From Gemmatimonadota bacterium (lineage in GTDB: Bacteria > Gemmatimonadota > Gemmatimonadetes > Longimicrobiales > Gaopeijiaceae), in assembly GCA_016873995.1 (NCBI GenBank), contig VGVR01000027.1, positions 1 to 46,330 on the forward strand: a DNA stretch of 46,330 nucleotides, given 5' to 3'. How positions within the stretch are numbered: position 1 is the first letter of the stretch; each line of letters starts with the position of its first letter. Below the pieces are notes generated by a model. The model did no database searches. It saw only the letters and a list, made by a program, of their open reading frames with translations, and had not been told where the DNA came from. The position numbers and the translations under genes were made by a program. Of the stretch, positions 1 through 11,804 are shown in pieces.

Positions 1-335
1 GCGCACCGCCCCAGAGGCCGGCGCCTCCGCCTGCCGCGCCCGCGGCCGAGTCGGCGCCGGCCGGTGGCACGTTCCGCTTCGGCAAGCGCGATCCCACGGA
101 CAAGCCGAAGCGCCTGGCCCGCGTGCTCGTCTCGGACATGATCATGTACAACGCCGAGCGGCACCGGAACGCGCTCGAGAACGGCACGCTCGTGAAGGAC
201 TTCGAGGACGAGATCGACAAGTCCTGGAAGTAGTTCGTCGAGCAGGTAGGCGCGGAGCTGGCCGACGGAGCTGGCCGCGACTACTGGCGAGAGGCGCTCA
301 ACGACATCCTGGCAAAGGGCGAGAAGCTCTTCTGA
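1..335 (+). pseudogene. 3' end of a conserved gene interrupted by an in-frame TAG
   Basis: The reading frame with codons starting at position 3 is open from the window edge. It encodes an Ala/Pro-rich linker, then a charged helical domain containing GTFRFGKRDP, RLARVLVSDMIMYN and KDFEDEIDKSWK. A TAG lies at 231-233. The same frame stays open for 33 more codons to TGA at 333-335, and those codons look like the natural end of the domain (FVEQVGAELA, then YWREALNDILAKGEKLF). From memory, proteins of this type (N-terminal zinc ribbon, C-terminal helical domain) continue through this point, so the TAG most likely replaced GAG (Glu) by a single G-to-T change. Function is unknown. It could be a real nonsense mutation, a sequencing error or a readthrough site. 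TAG is a normal terminal stop for many genes here, which argues against codon reassignment. Confidence 0.6.
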
Positions 336-403
336 GCACTGGGGTCCGCGGTTGCCGGGCTGCGTAGCCGGCTACCGAGGTACTCGGCGTCCGCAGAAGC
401 CGG

Positions 404-409
404 TATATT
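404..409 (+). promoter_or_regulatory. possible -10 element (TATATT)
   Basis: TATATT stands out in this GC-rich stretch and matches the TATATT upstream of the gene at 45606. No convincing -35 hexamer lies 16-18 bases upstream. If used, transcription would start near 416, just ahead of the hairpin at 426-450, and would read into prfB. Confidence 0.25.
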
Positions 410-425
410 CCGCGTCGGTACGGGA

Positions 426-455
426 GGGGCCGCCCGGCAAGGGCGGCCCCTTTTT
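426..455 (+). terminator. strong intrinsic terminator
   Basis: A perfect 10-bp GC stem (GGGGCCGCCC at 426-435 with GGGCGGCCCC at 441-450) closes a 5-base loop (GGCAA) and is followed by five T. It most simply ends the transcript of the upstream broken gene. Because a TATATT lies just before it, it could also act as a leader attenuator for prfB. Confidence 0.85.
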
Positions 456-482
456 CGTGAGTGATTCCACCGAGCCAGAACG

Positions 483-1599
483 ATGAACAAAGAGCAGGCC
501 CAGCAACTGACGAGGCTCGAGGGGCGCGTCCAGGAGCTCAGGGGGTACCTTTGACCTCGGTGCTCGCGAAGCACGGCTGAAGCTCCTCGACGAGGTCATG
601 GCCGCCCCCGGCTTCTGGGACAAGTCGGACACGGCCCGCACGACTATCGAAGAGGCGAACCGGCTGAAGAGCTGGGTCGGACCTTGGGACGAGCTGGACC
701 AGAAGGCCGCCGATCTCCGTGCGCTCGCCGACCTGCTCGAGGAGGAGGCGGACGAAGACTTGGCCGCGGAGTTCGCCGGGTCGCTCGAGCAGCTGGAGCA
801 CGCGGTTGCGGCGCTCGAGCTCCGCACGATGCTCCAGGGCGAAGACGACCATCGCGAAGCGATCGTCACGATCCATCCTGGTGCCGGCGGCACCGAGTCC
901 CAGGACTGGGCGGAGATGCTCGTACGCATGTACACGCGCTGGGCTGAGAGGCGCGGCTTCCAGTTGAACGTCCTCGACATGGAGCCGGCGCAGGAGGCCG
1001 GCATCAAGCGCGCCACCATCGAGATCAAGGGCGAGAGCGCGTACGGATTCTTGAAGGCCGAGCGTGGTGTCCACCGCCTCGTACGTATCTCGCCGTTCGA
1101 CGCACAGTCGCGACGGCACACGTCGTTCGCCAGCGTCTTCGTCTATCCGTTGGTCGAGGACGACATCGAGGTCGAGATCAACGAGGGCGACCTGCGCATC
1201 GATACGTTTCGCGCGTCGGGTGCGGGCGGTCAGCACGTGAACAAGACGGACTCGGCCGTGCGCATCACGCACCTGCCCACGGGCGTCGTGGTGTCGTGCC
1301 AGCAGGAGCGCTCGCAGCACAAGAACAAGAGCACCGCGATGAAGATGCTGCGTGCGGCGCTCTATCAGCGGGCGCACGAGGAGAAGGAGAAGGAGCGCGC
1401 CGCCATCGAGGCGACCAAGGCGGACATCAACTTCGGCAGCCAGATTCGCTCGTACGTCTTCCAGCCGTACACGATGGTGAACGACCACCGCACCGAGGTG
1501 AAGATCTCCGACGTGTACAAGGTCATGGACGGCGATCTCGACCCGCTCATCGAGGCGTACCTCAAGTCGCACGCGCAACAGTCTACCGGGGCCTCCTGA
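483..1599 (+). CDS. prfB: peptide chain release factor 2 (programmed +1 frameshift)
   Basis: RF2 recognises UGA and UAA stop codons in the ribosomal A site and triggers peptidyl-tRNA hydrolysis. Translation starts at ATG 483, runs 23 codons and meets TGA at 552-554; a +1 shift at CTT resumes at 553, giving about 371 residues, close to the usual 365. The stop-recognition tripeptide SPF is present in [15 protein letters not shown], and the catalytic GGQ in [15 protein letters not shown]. Regulation is autogenous by family precedent: when RF2 is scarce the ribosome pauses at the UGA and shifts frame. lysS begins 1 base after the stop, a neighbour pair also seen in Escherichia coli. Annotating only the segment from 598 would lose the N-terminal helices. 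Confidence 0.95.
540..554 (+). promoter_or_regulatory. RF2 programmed frameshift site
   Basis: The sequence AGG GGG TAC CTT TGA C has the three classical elements: an internal Shine-Dalgarno-like AGGGGG, the slippery CTT codon and an in-frame TGA followed by C. It is nearly identical to the E. coli prfB site (AGG GGG TAT CTT TGA C). Confidence 0.95.
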
Positions 1600-1600
1600 C

Positions 1601-3139
1601 GTGGCCCAGGATCCTCAGGACCTGAATCAAGTCCTTCGGGCGCGGCGCGAGAAGCTCGCCGCGATCCGGGGAAAAGGGATCCAGCCGTTCGCCTATTCGT
1701 TCGACGTCACGGCCACTTCGGCGCAGTCGGTCGCGTCCTTCGAGGAAGCCGAAAAGGCCGGGCGCCTGGGCGCTGACGGGCAGGGTGCGGGTACGGCGCT
1801 GGGCGGGCGTATCGTCGCATGGCGCGACATGGGCAAGAGCGTCTTCGCGCACGTGGAGGATCGGGCGGGCCGCATCCAGCTCTACTTCAAGAAGGATGTC
1901 GTGGGGCCGGAGGCGTTCGACCGGCTGACGCTGCTCGACTTGGGCGACTGGATTGGCGTAGAGGGCACGACGTTTCGCACGAAGACGGGTGAGGTGACTG
2001 TGCGCGTGACCGCGTGGGCGCTGCTCACGAAGTCACTCCGGCCGCTCCCGCTCGGCAAGGTGGAGACGGACGTCGCGTCGGGCGAGCGCGTCATCCACTC
2101 GGGGTTCGCCGACCAGGAGGCGCGCTATCGGCAGCGCTACGCCGACCTCGCCGTGCACCCGGACGTGCGAGAGGTCTTCCGGACGCGCGCGCGTGTGGTC
2201 ACCGAGCTGCGTCGGTTCCTGGACGGCGAGGGGTTCCTCGAAGTGGAGACGCCGGTGCTGCAGCCGCTCTACGGCGGTGCTTCGGCGAAGCCGTTCGTCA
2301 CGAAGCACAATGCGCTCGACCAGACGATGTACCTGCGCATCGCGGACGAGCTCTACCTGAAGCGGCTCATCGTGGGCGGGCTCGACCGGGTCTACGAGAT
2401 GTCGAAGGACTTCCGGAACGAGGGACTCTCGCCGCGGCACAACCCCGAGTTCACGATGCTCGAGTGGTACCAGGCGTTCACGGACTACCACGCCCAGATG
2501 GATCTGTCGGAGCGCATGCTCCTGCACGTGCTCGACCACGTCCTGGGACGGCGCGCGCTCACCTGCTTCGGGCACGAGATCGAGTTCCGCCCGCCGTTCC
2601 CGCGCGTCCGCTTCATGGACGCCGTGTCGGAAGGGTTGGGCACCGAAGTGCACGCTCTCGACGACAAGCAGCTGCGGGCCCACGCCGAGCGGTTGCGTGT
2701 TCCGGATCTGAAGGGCGCGGGGCGGGGGAAGCTGCTCGACAAGCTCTTCTCGGCGTTGGTGGAGCCTCGGCTCGTGCAGCCGACGTTCGTGATCGACCAC
2801 CCGAAAGAGCTGAGCCCGCTCGCCAAGGAGCATCGCGGCGACCCGCGCCTCACCGAGCGCTTCGAGATGTACATCGCGGGCACCGAGGTCTTCAACGGCT
2901 TCTCGGAGCTGAACGATCCGCTGGACCAACGCGCGCGCTTCGAGGCACAGGCCGGCTTGCGCGCCGCAGGAGACGAGGAGGCGCAGCAGATCGACGAGGA
3001 CTACCTGCGCGCGCTCGAGTACGGCATGCCGCCGACAGGTGGGGTGGGGATGGGCGTGGACCGTTTGGTGATGGCGATCACGAACCAGCCCTCGATCCGG
3101 GACGTGCTGCTCTTCCCAGTGCTTCGCACCGAGGAGTGA
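1601..3139 (+). CDS. lysS: lysyl-tRNA synthetase, class II
   Basis: Charges tRNA-Lys with lysine. The 512-residue product has the N-terminal OB-fold anticodon-binding domain (about residues 60-165) and the class II catalytic core. Core signatures are YRQRYADLAVHPDVREVF, FLEVETPVLQP, the motif 2 region RNEGLSPRHNPEFTMLEWY, and motif 3 GGVGMGVDRLVMAITN near the C-terminus. Length is usual for bacterial LysRS. The GTG start at 1601 follows the prfB stop by a single base, so the two are probably cotranscribed and coupled. The stop is one base before the lolC/E start. Confidence 0.96.
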   Translation: MAQDPQDLNQVLRARREKLAAIRGKGIQPFAYSFDVTATSAQSVASFEEAEKAGRLGADGQGAGTALGGRIVAWRDMGKSVFAHVEDRAGRIQLYFKKDVVGPEAFDRLTLLDLGDWIGVEGTTFRTKTGEVTVRVTAWALLTKSLRPLPLGKVETDVASGERVIHSGFADQEARYRQRYADLAVHPDVREVFRTRARVVTELRRFLDGEGFLEVETPVLQPLYGGASAKPFVTKHNALDQTMYLRIADELYLKRLIVGGLDRVYEMSKDFRNEGLSPRHNPEFTMLEWYQAFTDYHAQMDLSERMLLHVLDHVLGRRALTCFGHEIEFRPPFPRVRFMDAVSEGLGTEVHALDDKQLRAHAERLRVPDLKGAGRGKLLDKLFSALVEPRLVQPTFVIDHPKELSPLAKEHRGDPRLTERFEMYIAGTEVFNGFSELNDPLDQRARFEAQAGLRAAGDEEAQQIDEDYLRALEYGMPPTGGVGMGVDRLVMAITNQPSIRDVLLFPVLRTEE

Positions 3140-3140
3140 C

Positions 3141-4394
3141 GTGAAGCGCCTGCACTGGTACATCGCCAGGCACTACCTGGGATCGAGCCGAGGCGGGCTG
3201 CTCTCCCTCATCACCTGGATCGCGCTCGGCGGCGTCACCGTCGGCGTGACCGCGCTCATCGTCGTCATCGCCGTCATGACCGGCATGCAGAACGACCTAC
3301 GCGCGAAGATCCTCGAGTCCTCGCCGCATGTGATCGTGCTCGAGCAGAGTGCGAGCCTGCGCCTGAACGACTGGGAGACGGTGATGGACAGCGCGCTCGC
3401 AGTCGAGGGCGTCGTGGGTGCCGCGCCGTTCGCGCTCTCGGACATCTCGGTGCTCCACCGAGGCCCTTCGGGCAACTACTCGCAGTCGGCTACGCTCTAC
3501 GGGGTGCACATCGACACGACGCGCATCGCCCCGACCGAGATGGAGCGCCAGATCGTGGAGGGCTCGCTCGACCTCGCGCCGCCCGCCTCCGGGTTGCCGC
3601 CACTCCTGATGGGCAGCTTGCTCGCGGATCGCATGCAGATCTTCGCGGGTGACTCGGTGGTCATCATGTCCTTCGAGAACCTCAACCAGGACATCTTCGG
3701 CGGCTACACTCCGACCATCCGCGAGTTCGAGGTGACGGGCACGTTCACCACGGGGATGTACGACTACGACCTGAAGAACGTGTACACGACGCTCGCGGCC
3801 GGGCAGGATCTCATCGGGCTGGAGCCCGACGTGGCCAGCGGTATCGGCGTGCGGACGGCCGACCCCGAAACGGCTCCGCTCGTGGCGGCCGCACTGGGGG
3901 AACGCCTCGGCTTCCCGTACTACGTCGAGTCGTGGGTCACGACCAATCGGGCGCTCTTCAGCGCGCTCCGGCTCGAGAAGCTGGCCATGCAGCTGATCCT
4001 CTTCCTGATCGTGCTGGTGGCGGCCTTCAACATCGTGAGCACACTGGTGATGGTCGTGTCGGACCGCACGCGCGAGATCGGCATCCTCAAGGCGATGGGG
4101 ATGACGCGCGCGGGAATCCTGCGGGTCTTCGTGCTGCAGGGAGCGTGGATCGGCGTCACGGGAACCGCGGTCGGAACGGTCGGCGGGCTCGGACTCTGCT
4201 TCCTGCTCGATCGCTACGAGATCATCAAGATTCCGCCCGACGTCTACTTCGTGGACCACTTGCCGGTGTCGGTGCAAGCGGCGGACGTCGTGCTGATCGT
4301 GGCGGCGAGCGTCGCGGTCGCTTTCCTCGCCACGATCTATCCGGCGGTGCAGGCGTCGAGGCTCGACCCGGTGGACGCGATTCGCCATGAGTGA
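3141..4394 (+). CDS. lolC: lipoprotein-releasing ABC transporter permease, LolC/LolE family
   Basis: Inner-membrane permease of the Lol system, which extracts mature lipoproteins from the inner membrane for delivery to the outer membrane. The 417-residue product has the family layout: one N-terminal membrane helix after RHYLGSSRGGLLSLITW, a large periplasmic domain (about residues 50-265), then three C-terminal helices with LVMVVSDRTREIGILKAMGM, the cytoplasmic coupling motif. Only one permease gene is present, so the complex may use two copies of it (as proposed for LolF-type proteins), or a second gene lies elsewhere. Start is GTG 3141; the last codons overlap lolD by 8 bases. Confidence 0.93.
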   Translation: MKRLHWYIARHYLGSSRGGLLSLITWIALGGVTVGVTALIVVIAVMTGMQNDLRAKILESSPHVIVLEQSASLRLNDWETVMDSALAVEGVVGAAPFALSDISVLHRGPSGNYSQSATLYGVHIDTTRIAPTEMERQIVEGSLDLAPPASGLPPLLMGSLLADRMQIFAGDSVVIMSFENLNQDIFGGYTPTIREFEVTGTFTTGMYDYDLKNVYTTLAAGQDLIGLEPDVASGIGVRTADPETAPLVAAALGERLGFPYYVESWVTTNRALFSALRLEKLAMQLILFLIVLVAAFNIVSTLVMVVSDRTREIGILKAMGMTRAGILRVFVLQGAWIGVTGTAVGTVGGLGLCFLLDRYEIIKIPPDVYFVDHLPVSVQAADVVLIVAASVAVAFLATIYPAVQASRLDPVDAIRHE

Positions 4395-5097
4395 CGTCGC
4401 GTCGCTCGGGTTGGCACCGCTCGAGGCGCGTGATCTCTCGATGACGTACATGGGCGGCGACGGGACCCCGATCGAGGTGCTCAAAGGCGTGTCGCTGTCG
4501 TTGGCCAAGGGCGAGGCGGTGGCCATCACCGGAGCGAGCGGGGCCGGTAAGTCGACGCTGCTCCACTTGCTGGGGGCGCTCGACCGACCGACGGGTGGGG
4601 CGGTCTTCGTCGGAGGGCGTGATGTCTCGCGCCTGGAGGAGGACGAGCTCGCGGCGGTGCGCAACCGGCACATCGGCTTCGTCTTCCAGTTCCATCACCT
4701 CCTGCGTGAGTTCACGGCCCTCGAGAACGTGATGATGCCCGCGTTGCTCGCGGGGCTCGGCTTCGACGAGGCCGGGCGCGGGGCCCGGACGTTGCTTGGC
4801 GAGGTGGGGCTGTCAGCCAGAGAAGCCCACAAACCCCGCCAGCTCTCTGGGGGGGAGCAACAGCGCGTGGCCGTGGCGCGGGCGCTCGTGAACGACCCGT
4901 TGGTGCTGTTGGCGGACGAGCCGTCCGGCAACCTGGACACCCACACGGGCGAGCGGCTGCACGACCTCCTCTTCGGCCTCCGGGCCCAGCGGGACCTCTC
5001 CATGGTCCTGGTCACGCACAACGCAGATTTGGCCGGCCGGGCCGACAACATCCTGCGCCTGCAGGAGGGACGGCTCCAACCGGGAACTCGGGTGTAG
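4387..5097 (+). CDS. lolD: lipoprotein-releasing ABC transporter ATPase LolD
   Basis: Cytoplasmic ATPase powering lipoprotein release by the LolC/E permease encoded just upstream. The 236-residue protein has Walker A GASGAGKST, Q-loop FQFHHLL, ABC signature LSGGEQQRVAVARAL, Walker B VLLADEP followed by SGNLD, and the switch histidine in LVTHN. The FQFHHLLREFTALENVMMP stretch is typical of the LolD/MacB subfamily. The ATG lies inside the end of the permease gene, which implies translational coupling. The gene ends with TAG. Confidence 0.94.
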   Translation: MSDVASLGLAPLEARDLSMTYMGGDGTPIEVLKGVSLSLAKGEAVAITGASGAGKSTLLHLLGALDRPTGGAVFVGGRDVSRLEEDELAAVRNRHIGFVFQFHHLLREFTALENVMMPALLAGLGFDEAGRGARTLLGEVGLSAREAHKPRQLSGGEQQRVAVARALVNDPLVLLADEPSGNLDTHTGERLHDLLFGLRAQRDLSMVLVTHNADLAGRADNILRLQEGRLQPGTRV

Positions 5098-5144
5098 CCA
5101 GGGCCAGAAGCCGGATTCGAGGCCGAGCGGGACCGAGGAGACCG

Positions 5145-5648
5145 ATGCCGGACATGGTGTGCGACAACTGCGGGTCGACCGAGGCTGTGGTCCACCTCAC
5201 GCAGATCGTCAACAACCAGATGACGACGCATCGCCTGTGCGAGAAGTGCGCCGCCGAGAAGGGCCTGGAGTCCGCGCCGGAGCCCGCCAACGTGCCGCTG
5301 ACCGACTTCCTCGCTCAGATGGGCAAGGACTCCGTCGTGGAGCCCGACACCGCTGGGGTGCAGTGCTCCTTCTGTGGGCTCACCTTCCGCGACTTCCGGG
5401 ATAGCGGGCGCCTCGGCTGCCCCCACTGCTACGAGACGTACGCTCCCCACTTGCAGCGCCTCCTGCGGAGGGTGCACGGGAGCACCCAGCACGTCGGCAA
5501 GGTCTACCTGCCCCCCGACCCGAGCGCTTCGGAGATGGAGCGGCGGTTGGACGCGCTGCGGCTGAAGCTCAACCGCGCCGTGGAGTCCGAGGACTTCGAG
5601 CGCGCTGCCGAGCTGCGCGACGAGATCAAGGCGTTGAGCCCGGCCTAG
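5145..5648 (+). CDS. mcsA: McsA-like zinc-binding UVR-motif protein
   Basis: Likely activator and adaptor of the protein-arginine kinase encoded next. The 167-residue protein has four CxxC knuckles (Cys6/9, 32/35, 74/77, 92/95), consistent with two zinc-binding modules, and a C-terminal UVR motif (about 129-163, containing ESEDFERAAELRDEIKAL) like those of UvrB, UvrC and ClpC. In Firmicutes McsA binds and activates McsB in heat-shock control. Here the order mcsA-mcsB-clpC is kept but no ctsR repressor gene is present; lolD is upstream instead. Assignment to McsA rests on the knuckle pattern, UVR motif and context. Confidence 0.88.
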   Translation: MPDMVCDNCGSTEAVVHLTQIVNNQMTTHRLCEKCAAEKGLESAPEPANVPLTDFLAQMGKDSVVEPDTAGVQCSFCGLTFRDFRDSGRLGCPHCYETYAPHLQRLLRRVHGSTQHVGKVYLPPDPSASEMERRLDALRLKLNRAVESEDFERAAELRDEIKALSPA

Positions 5649-5656
5649 AGGCTTCC

Positions 5657-6784
5657 ATGAACGAGCTGCCGACGATTCCGGACCACGGCCTCTCCTGGCT
5701 CGAGGCGAGCGGGGATCACCCCGACATCGTGCTTTCGACGCGGGTGCGCTTGGCGAGGAATCTCCAAGGCCATGCCTTCGGCCCTCGGGCGCGCGTGAAC
5801 GACCGCGAGGCGGTGCTGCGGCGCTTCCGGGACTCGGCGAGTAGGACCGAGACTCTCCGTGGCGGAACGCTGCTGGACATGCCGAGCCTGTCGCCGCGGT
5901 CGCGGAAGATCCTGCTCGAGCGCCGCCTGGTCACCCGCGACCTCCTCGGCACCGATCCTTCGGGGCCCCCTCGTGGGGCGGCAGTGCACGTGTCCGGGTC
6001 GGCTCCCGTCAGCGTGATGATCAACGAGGAGGATCACTTCCGGGTGCAGGGCCTGCTTTCCGGCCTGCGTATCGAGCAGGCCTGGCAGCTCGTCGACCGG
6101 CTGGACGAGGAGCTCGGCCGCGAGCTCCCGTTCGCCTACCACCACGAGTTCGGGTTTCTGACCAGCTGTCCCACCAACGTGGGCTCGGGGCTGCGGGCGT
6201 CGGTGTTCATGCACCTGCCCGGGCTCGTGCTCACCAAGGAGATCGCCAAGGTCCTGCAGGGCCTCGGTCAGGTGGGCCTGACGTTCCGGGGCCTCTACGG
6301 CGAGGGCTCGGAGGTGGTCGGCAACTTCTTCCAGGTGTCCAACCAGACGACACTCGGGAAGACCGAGGAGGACCTGGTCGACCACCTGGACCGTATGGTC
6401 CGACAGGTGATCCAGCACGAAGTCCAGGCCCGGCAGGTGCTCCTGCGCGACGCGCGGGCGGTCACCGAGGACAAGATCTGGAGGGCCTACGGCCTCCTCC
6501 GCTACGCCAGAACGCTCTCTTTCGAGGAGCTGATGAACCTGCTTTCTGGCGTCCGGCTTGGGCTTTCGCTGAAACTACTTCCTGGACTTCGTGTATACTC
6601 GCTCAACAAGATGATGATATTCACGCAGCCGGCGCATCTCGAAGAAGCCGCCGGGCGTGACTTGAGCGTTTCCGAAAGCGACGCGCATCGGGCGGCATAC
6701 GTGAGGCGTGTTCTGGCTACAGAGGGCGAGGTCACACCGGGCGACCGCCCGTCGGACGAGGGCGGCCCCTCCGATCGTTTCTGA
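5657..6784 (+). CDS. mcsB: protein-arginine kinase McsB
   Basis: Phosphorylates arginine residues of proteins, marking them for ClpCP degradation in characterised species. The 375-residue protein belongs to the phosphagen (guanido) kinase family: nucleotide-binding arginines in STRVRLARN, acidic INEEDHF, active-site Cys171 in TSCPTNVGSGLRASV, RGLYGEGSEVVGNFFQVSNQ, and the C-terminal RAYGLLRYARTLSFEE and LSGVRLGL blocks. It lacks the small helical domain of metazoan arginine kinases, as McsB does. At the C-terminus the RDXXRA motif, which forms an allosteric phosphoarginine pocket in Firmicutes McsB, appears as SDAHRA (341-346), so its first Arg is Ser. The start is ATG 5657, 8 bases after mcsA. 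Confidence 0.95.
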   Translation: MNELPTIPDHGLSWLEASGDHPDIVLSTRVRLARNLQGHAFGPRARVNDREAVLRRFRDSASRTETLRGGTLLDMPSLSPRSRKILLERRLVTRDLLGTDPSGPPRGAAVHVSGSAPVSVMINEEDHFRVQGLLSGLRIEQAWQLVDRLDEELGRELPFAYHHEFGFLTSCPTNVGSGLRASVFMHLPGLVLTKEIAKVLQGLGQVGLTFRGLYGEGSEVVGNFFQVSNQTTLGKTEEDLVDHLDRMVRQVIQHEVQARQVLLRDARAVTEDKIWRAYGLLRYARTLSFEELMNLLSGVRLGLSLKLLPGLRVYSLNKMMIFTQPAHLEEAAGRDLSVSESDAHRAAYVRRVLATEGEVTPGDRPSDEGGPSDRF

Positions 6785-6787
6785 GCG

Positions 6788-9270
<2,483 letters not shown>

Positions 9271-9271
<1 letters not shown>

Positions 9272-11688
9272 TGGAGCCGAAGTCACTCCTGCGGCCGCGG
9301 CGGCTCCTAGCGGCCTCGCTCGCGTTTGTGGCGTGGGGCTCGGTGCCCCGGCAGGCGAATGCGCAGGCGGCACGTACCCTGCGTGTCGACACCGTCGCCG
9401 TCGCGGGAAACCAGCGCCTGCAGGCGGAGTCGATCGTGGGCCTCTTCGGGGTGGTCCCGGGGGACGAGGTCGACTACCGCGACATCCAGCGCGGGATCAA
9501 GACGATCCTGCAGAGCGGGCAGTTCCGCGACATCGTCGTGAGGGCCCCCGCTGGACGGCCGGGCGTGCTGGTGCTCGAGGTGCAGGAGGAGCTCCGGGTC
9601 CGGCGCGTGACCTTCAACGGCCTGGACAACCTCGCTGATGCGACCGTGCGCGACACCACGGGGCTACAGCCAGGCTTTCCGCTGAATCGCCAAAGCATCC
9701 TCGACGCGCGCGCGTTCATTCGCGCGGAGCTCGCCGAGGACGGAATTCCCTTCGTGCGCATCGACGATCGCCTTCAGCCGGTGGAAGGGAGCGTCACCGA
9801 AGTCGACGTCATCTTCGACATCGACGAAGGACAGCGCGTGACGGTCGCCGACGTGGATTTCGTCGGCAACGCAGGGCTCACGGACGACGACCTCCGCGGC
9901 GCCATGACGGTGAAGCAGGAGGGCTTCTGGTGGTTCCGCACCGGGTCTTACAACCAGGCGGAGTTCGAGGAGGATCTCGAGGCGAATCTGCCCGCGCTCT
10001 ACCGCTCCCGTGGGTACCTGGATGCGCGGGTGGTGTCCGACACCGTACTCGTCGATCCCAACACCGGGAAGGCGAGGGTGGAGGTCGCCCTCGAAGAGGG
10101 CGTGCAGTATCGCATGAACGACTTCGCGGTCGAGGGGAACACGGTCTTCGAGGACGAGACGTTCGAGTCCCTGTTCCTGACGCCGACGGGCGGCATTCTG
10201 CGCAGCCTCGGGTTCGGCGGCACGGAGCGGGCGAACGAGATGGGTGGCGTCTTCGACGCCGAGGCGTTCGAGGAAGCTCGACGCCGAGCGATGGAGAGGT
10301 ACACGAACCAGGGGTACCTGTACGTGCAGATCACCCCGGTCATCGACCGTGTAGAAGCCGGGGACGGTGGGCCGCCCCTCGTGAACGCCTCCTGGCAGAT
10401 CACCGAGGGTCCGCTCGCTTTGATCAACCGCATCAACATCGAGGGGAACGAGTACACGCACGAGTGGGTGATCCGCAATCAGCTCTCGGTGGTCCCAGGC
10501 GACGTCTATAGCCAGGACCGGCTGCTGCAGAGCTACCAGAGCATCTCCGGTCTCGGCTTCTTCGAGACGCCGATGCCGTTCCCGGACGTCGAGCCCAACG
10601 AGTCGGGCGACGTCGACATCACGTTCCGCGTCGTCGAGCGACAGACCGGCTCGATCAACTTCGGGACCTCCGTCGGCGGCGGTGTGGGCCTGTCGGGCTT
10701 CATCGGCTACGAGCAGCCGAACCTGTTCGGTCAGGCCAAGTCCGGCACGCTGCGTTGGGACTTCGGCCGCTTCTTGAACAGCTTCGAGGTGGGTTACACC
10801 GACCCGGCCCTGAATCAGGGCATGATGTCGGGCTCGATTTCGCTGTTCAATTCGCGCGACCGCTTCTACTCGTTCTCGTCGGGGCGCCGTAAGCGCATCG
10901 GTGCCAGCACGCGAGTCGGGTTTCCGTGGCGCGGCTCGCTCTTCACGAGAACGTTCGTCGGCTACTCGATCTCGCGCACGACCTACGAGCTGTTCAGTGA
11001 CGTCGACGACACGTCGCTCTTCGGTCGCCCGCCGGGCATCCAGAGCCAGCTGTCGCTGGGCGTTACGCGCCAGACCCTCGACCATCCGATCTTCCCGACC
11101 GTCGGCTCACGCCAGAACCTGACGTTCGAGCTCAACGGCGGTTTGCTCGGAGGCGACGGCCGCTTCACGCGCGTCCTGACCGATGGGTCCTGGTGGCTGC
11201 CGGTCGGCAGGTTGGGAGGCGGTGATGATGCTCAAGGCGGACTGCGCATGTCGCTCGGCCTGACGCTGCGGGGCGGTGCGGTCTTCGGCAACGTGGATGC
11301 GTTCCCGTTCGATCGGTTCTGGATGGGCGGCGTGCAGTTCGGTCAGGCCCTGCGCGGTTATGACGAAACATCGATCACGCCGCTGGGCTGGTTCCCCGAG
11401 CGTGCGGCGGGTATCAGCGACATCCAACGTCTCGGCAACGCGTTCTTCAGCATGACAGCGGCCTACGCGTTGCGCCCGAGCGATCAGATCTCGCTGAACC
11501 TCTTCTACGACGCGGGTAACGTGTGGCGGCAAGCGGGCGACGTCGACCCGACCCGGCTCTACCGAGGCGCGGGCTTCGGCGTCCAGCTCGTCACCCCGTT
11601 CGGTCCGATCGGCCTCGACTACGCGTACGGCTTCGACAAGGCCGAACCAGGCTGGCAGCTCCACTTCCGCATGGGTCCGGGGAACTAG
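9271..11688 (+). CDS. bamA: outer membrane protein assembly factor BamA
   Basis: Central beta-barrel of the machine that folds and inserts outer-membrane proteins. The 805-residue product starts with a signal peptide (cleavage probably after ANAQA, near residue 34), then five POTRA-type repeats (about 35-430; the first begins TLRVDTVAVAGNQRL), then a 16-strand Omp85 barrel (about 450-805). The barrel contains the conserved lock region as LRGYDE. ATG 9271 overlaps the clpC stop by one base (TGATG); an in-frame GTG at 9268 would add one residue and is less likely. Location between clpC and ompH/skp is functionally coherent. Ends with TAG. Confidence 0.95.
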
Positions 11689-11804
11689 CCGGGATCCCGG
11701 GAACAAGGCCAGCGCTTCAGACTACGACTCACCGCAACGACCCGTTGCCGCCGGCACCACGCGACGCCGATCGGGCGGGGACATCACATACACGGAGTAG
11801 GACC

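Noticed and set aside
231..233. Reassigned TAG (amber) codon
   Set aside because: TAG is the terminal stop of lolD, mcsA, bamA, ompH, lpxD, lpxA, the TPR lipoprotein and the gene at 45606, so a genome-wide recoding is not supported.
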